From NCBI GenBank assembly GCA_025353305.1, contig JANXQX010000076.1, positions 1 through 15,661 on the forward strand: a stretch of 15,661 nt of DNA, read 5' to 3'. The stretch is from Holophagaceae bacterium. Its GTDB lineage: Bacteria > Acidobacteriota > Holophagae > Holophagales > Holophagaceae. Shown here one piece after another: positions 13,944 through 15,661 of the stretch (position 1 is its first letter; every line of letters begins with the position of its first letter). The position numbers and the translations under genes are program-made. The notes below the pieces were generated by a model. That model made no database searches. It worked only from the letters and a program-made list of their open reading frames with translations, and was not told the DNA's origin.

Positions 13944-15661
<1,718 letters not shown>

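Overview
The window is one GC-rich bacterial segment, dominated by a complete assimilatory sulfur pathway. GC content, dense ATGA-type gene overlaps, SAM-I riboswitches on sulfur genes and direct sulfhydrylation (MetX/MetY) would fit an acidobacterium of the Holophaga/Geothrix kind. That placement is an impression from gene style, not a proven assignment. No tRNA, rRNA, CRISPR array, insertion sequence or phage gene was seen.

Left part (1-6012): the last 74 codons of a secreted protein ending in a PPC-like beta domain, closed by a strong terminator (246-273). Next come an OmpR-type response regulator and its overlapping histidine kinase (312-2338), and recN on the minus strand, convergent with the kinase. 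Divergent from recN is an orphan 2-oxoacid dehydrogenase E1-beta-like gene, followed by a LysR-family regulator.

Centre (6013-13566): a layered leader of about 480 nt precedes a seven-gene operon. The leader holds a promoter, a SAM-I riboswitch, a long hairpin, a second hairpin, and a short ORF with a strong Shine-Dalgarno sequence whose product contains the run VCCPCCM. The genes are uroporphyrinogen-III methyltransferase, precorrin-2 dehydrogenase, sulfite reductase hemoprotein (cysI), a TauE/SafE permease, Fe-S-type APS reductase (cysH), and sulfate adenylyltransferase (cysD, cysN). Together they activate sulfate to APS, reduce it to sulfite and then sulfide, and make most of the siroheme that CysI needs.

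Right part (13567-15661): a second leader carries a nearly identical SAM-I riboswitch (5 differences in 105 aligned nt) and a terminator-like hairpin. It precedes metY (O-acetylhomoserine sulfhydrylase) and the start of metX (homoserine O-acetyltransferase), which runs off the window. Sulfide from the first operon would be fixed directly into homocysteine by MetX/MetY, so SAM, the end product, appears to control both sulfide production and sulfide capture.

The most unusual item is the Cys-rich leader ORF. It lies between the SAM riboswitch and the sulfate assimilation genes and overlaps the start of the first enzyme gene. It suggests a second, cysteine-dependent control layer on the same transcript.
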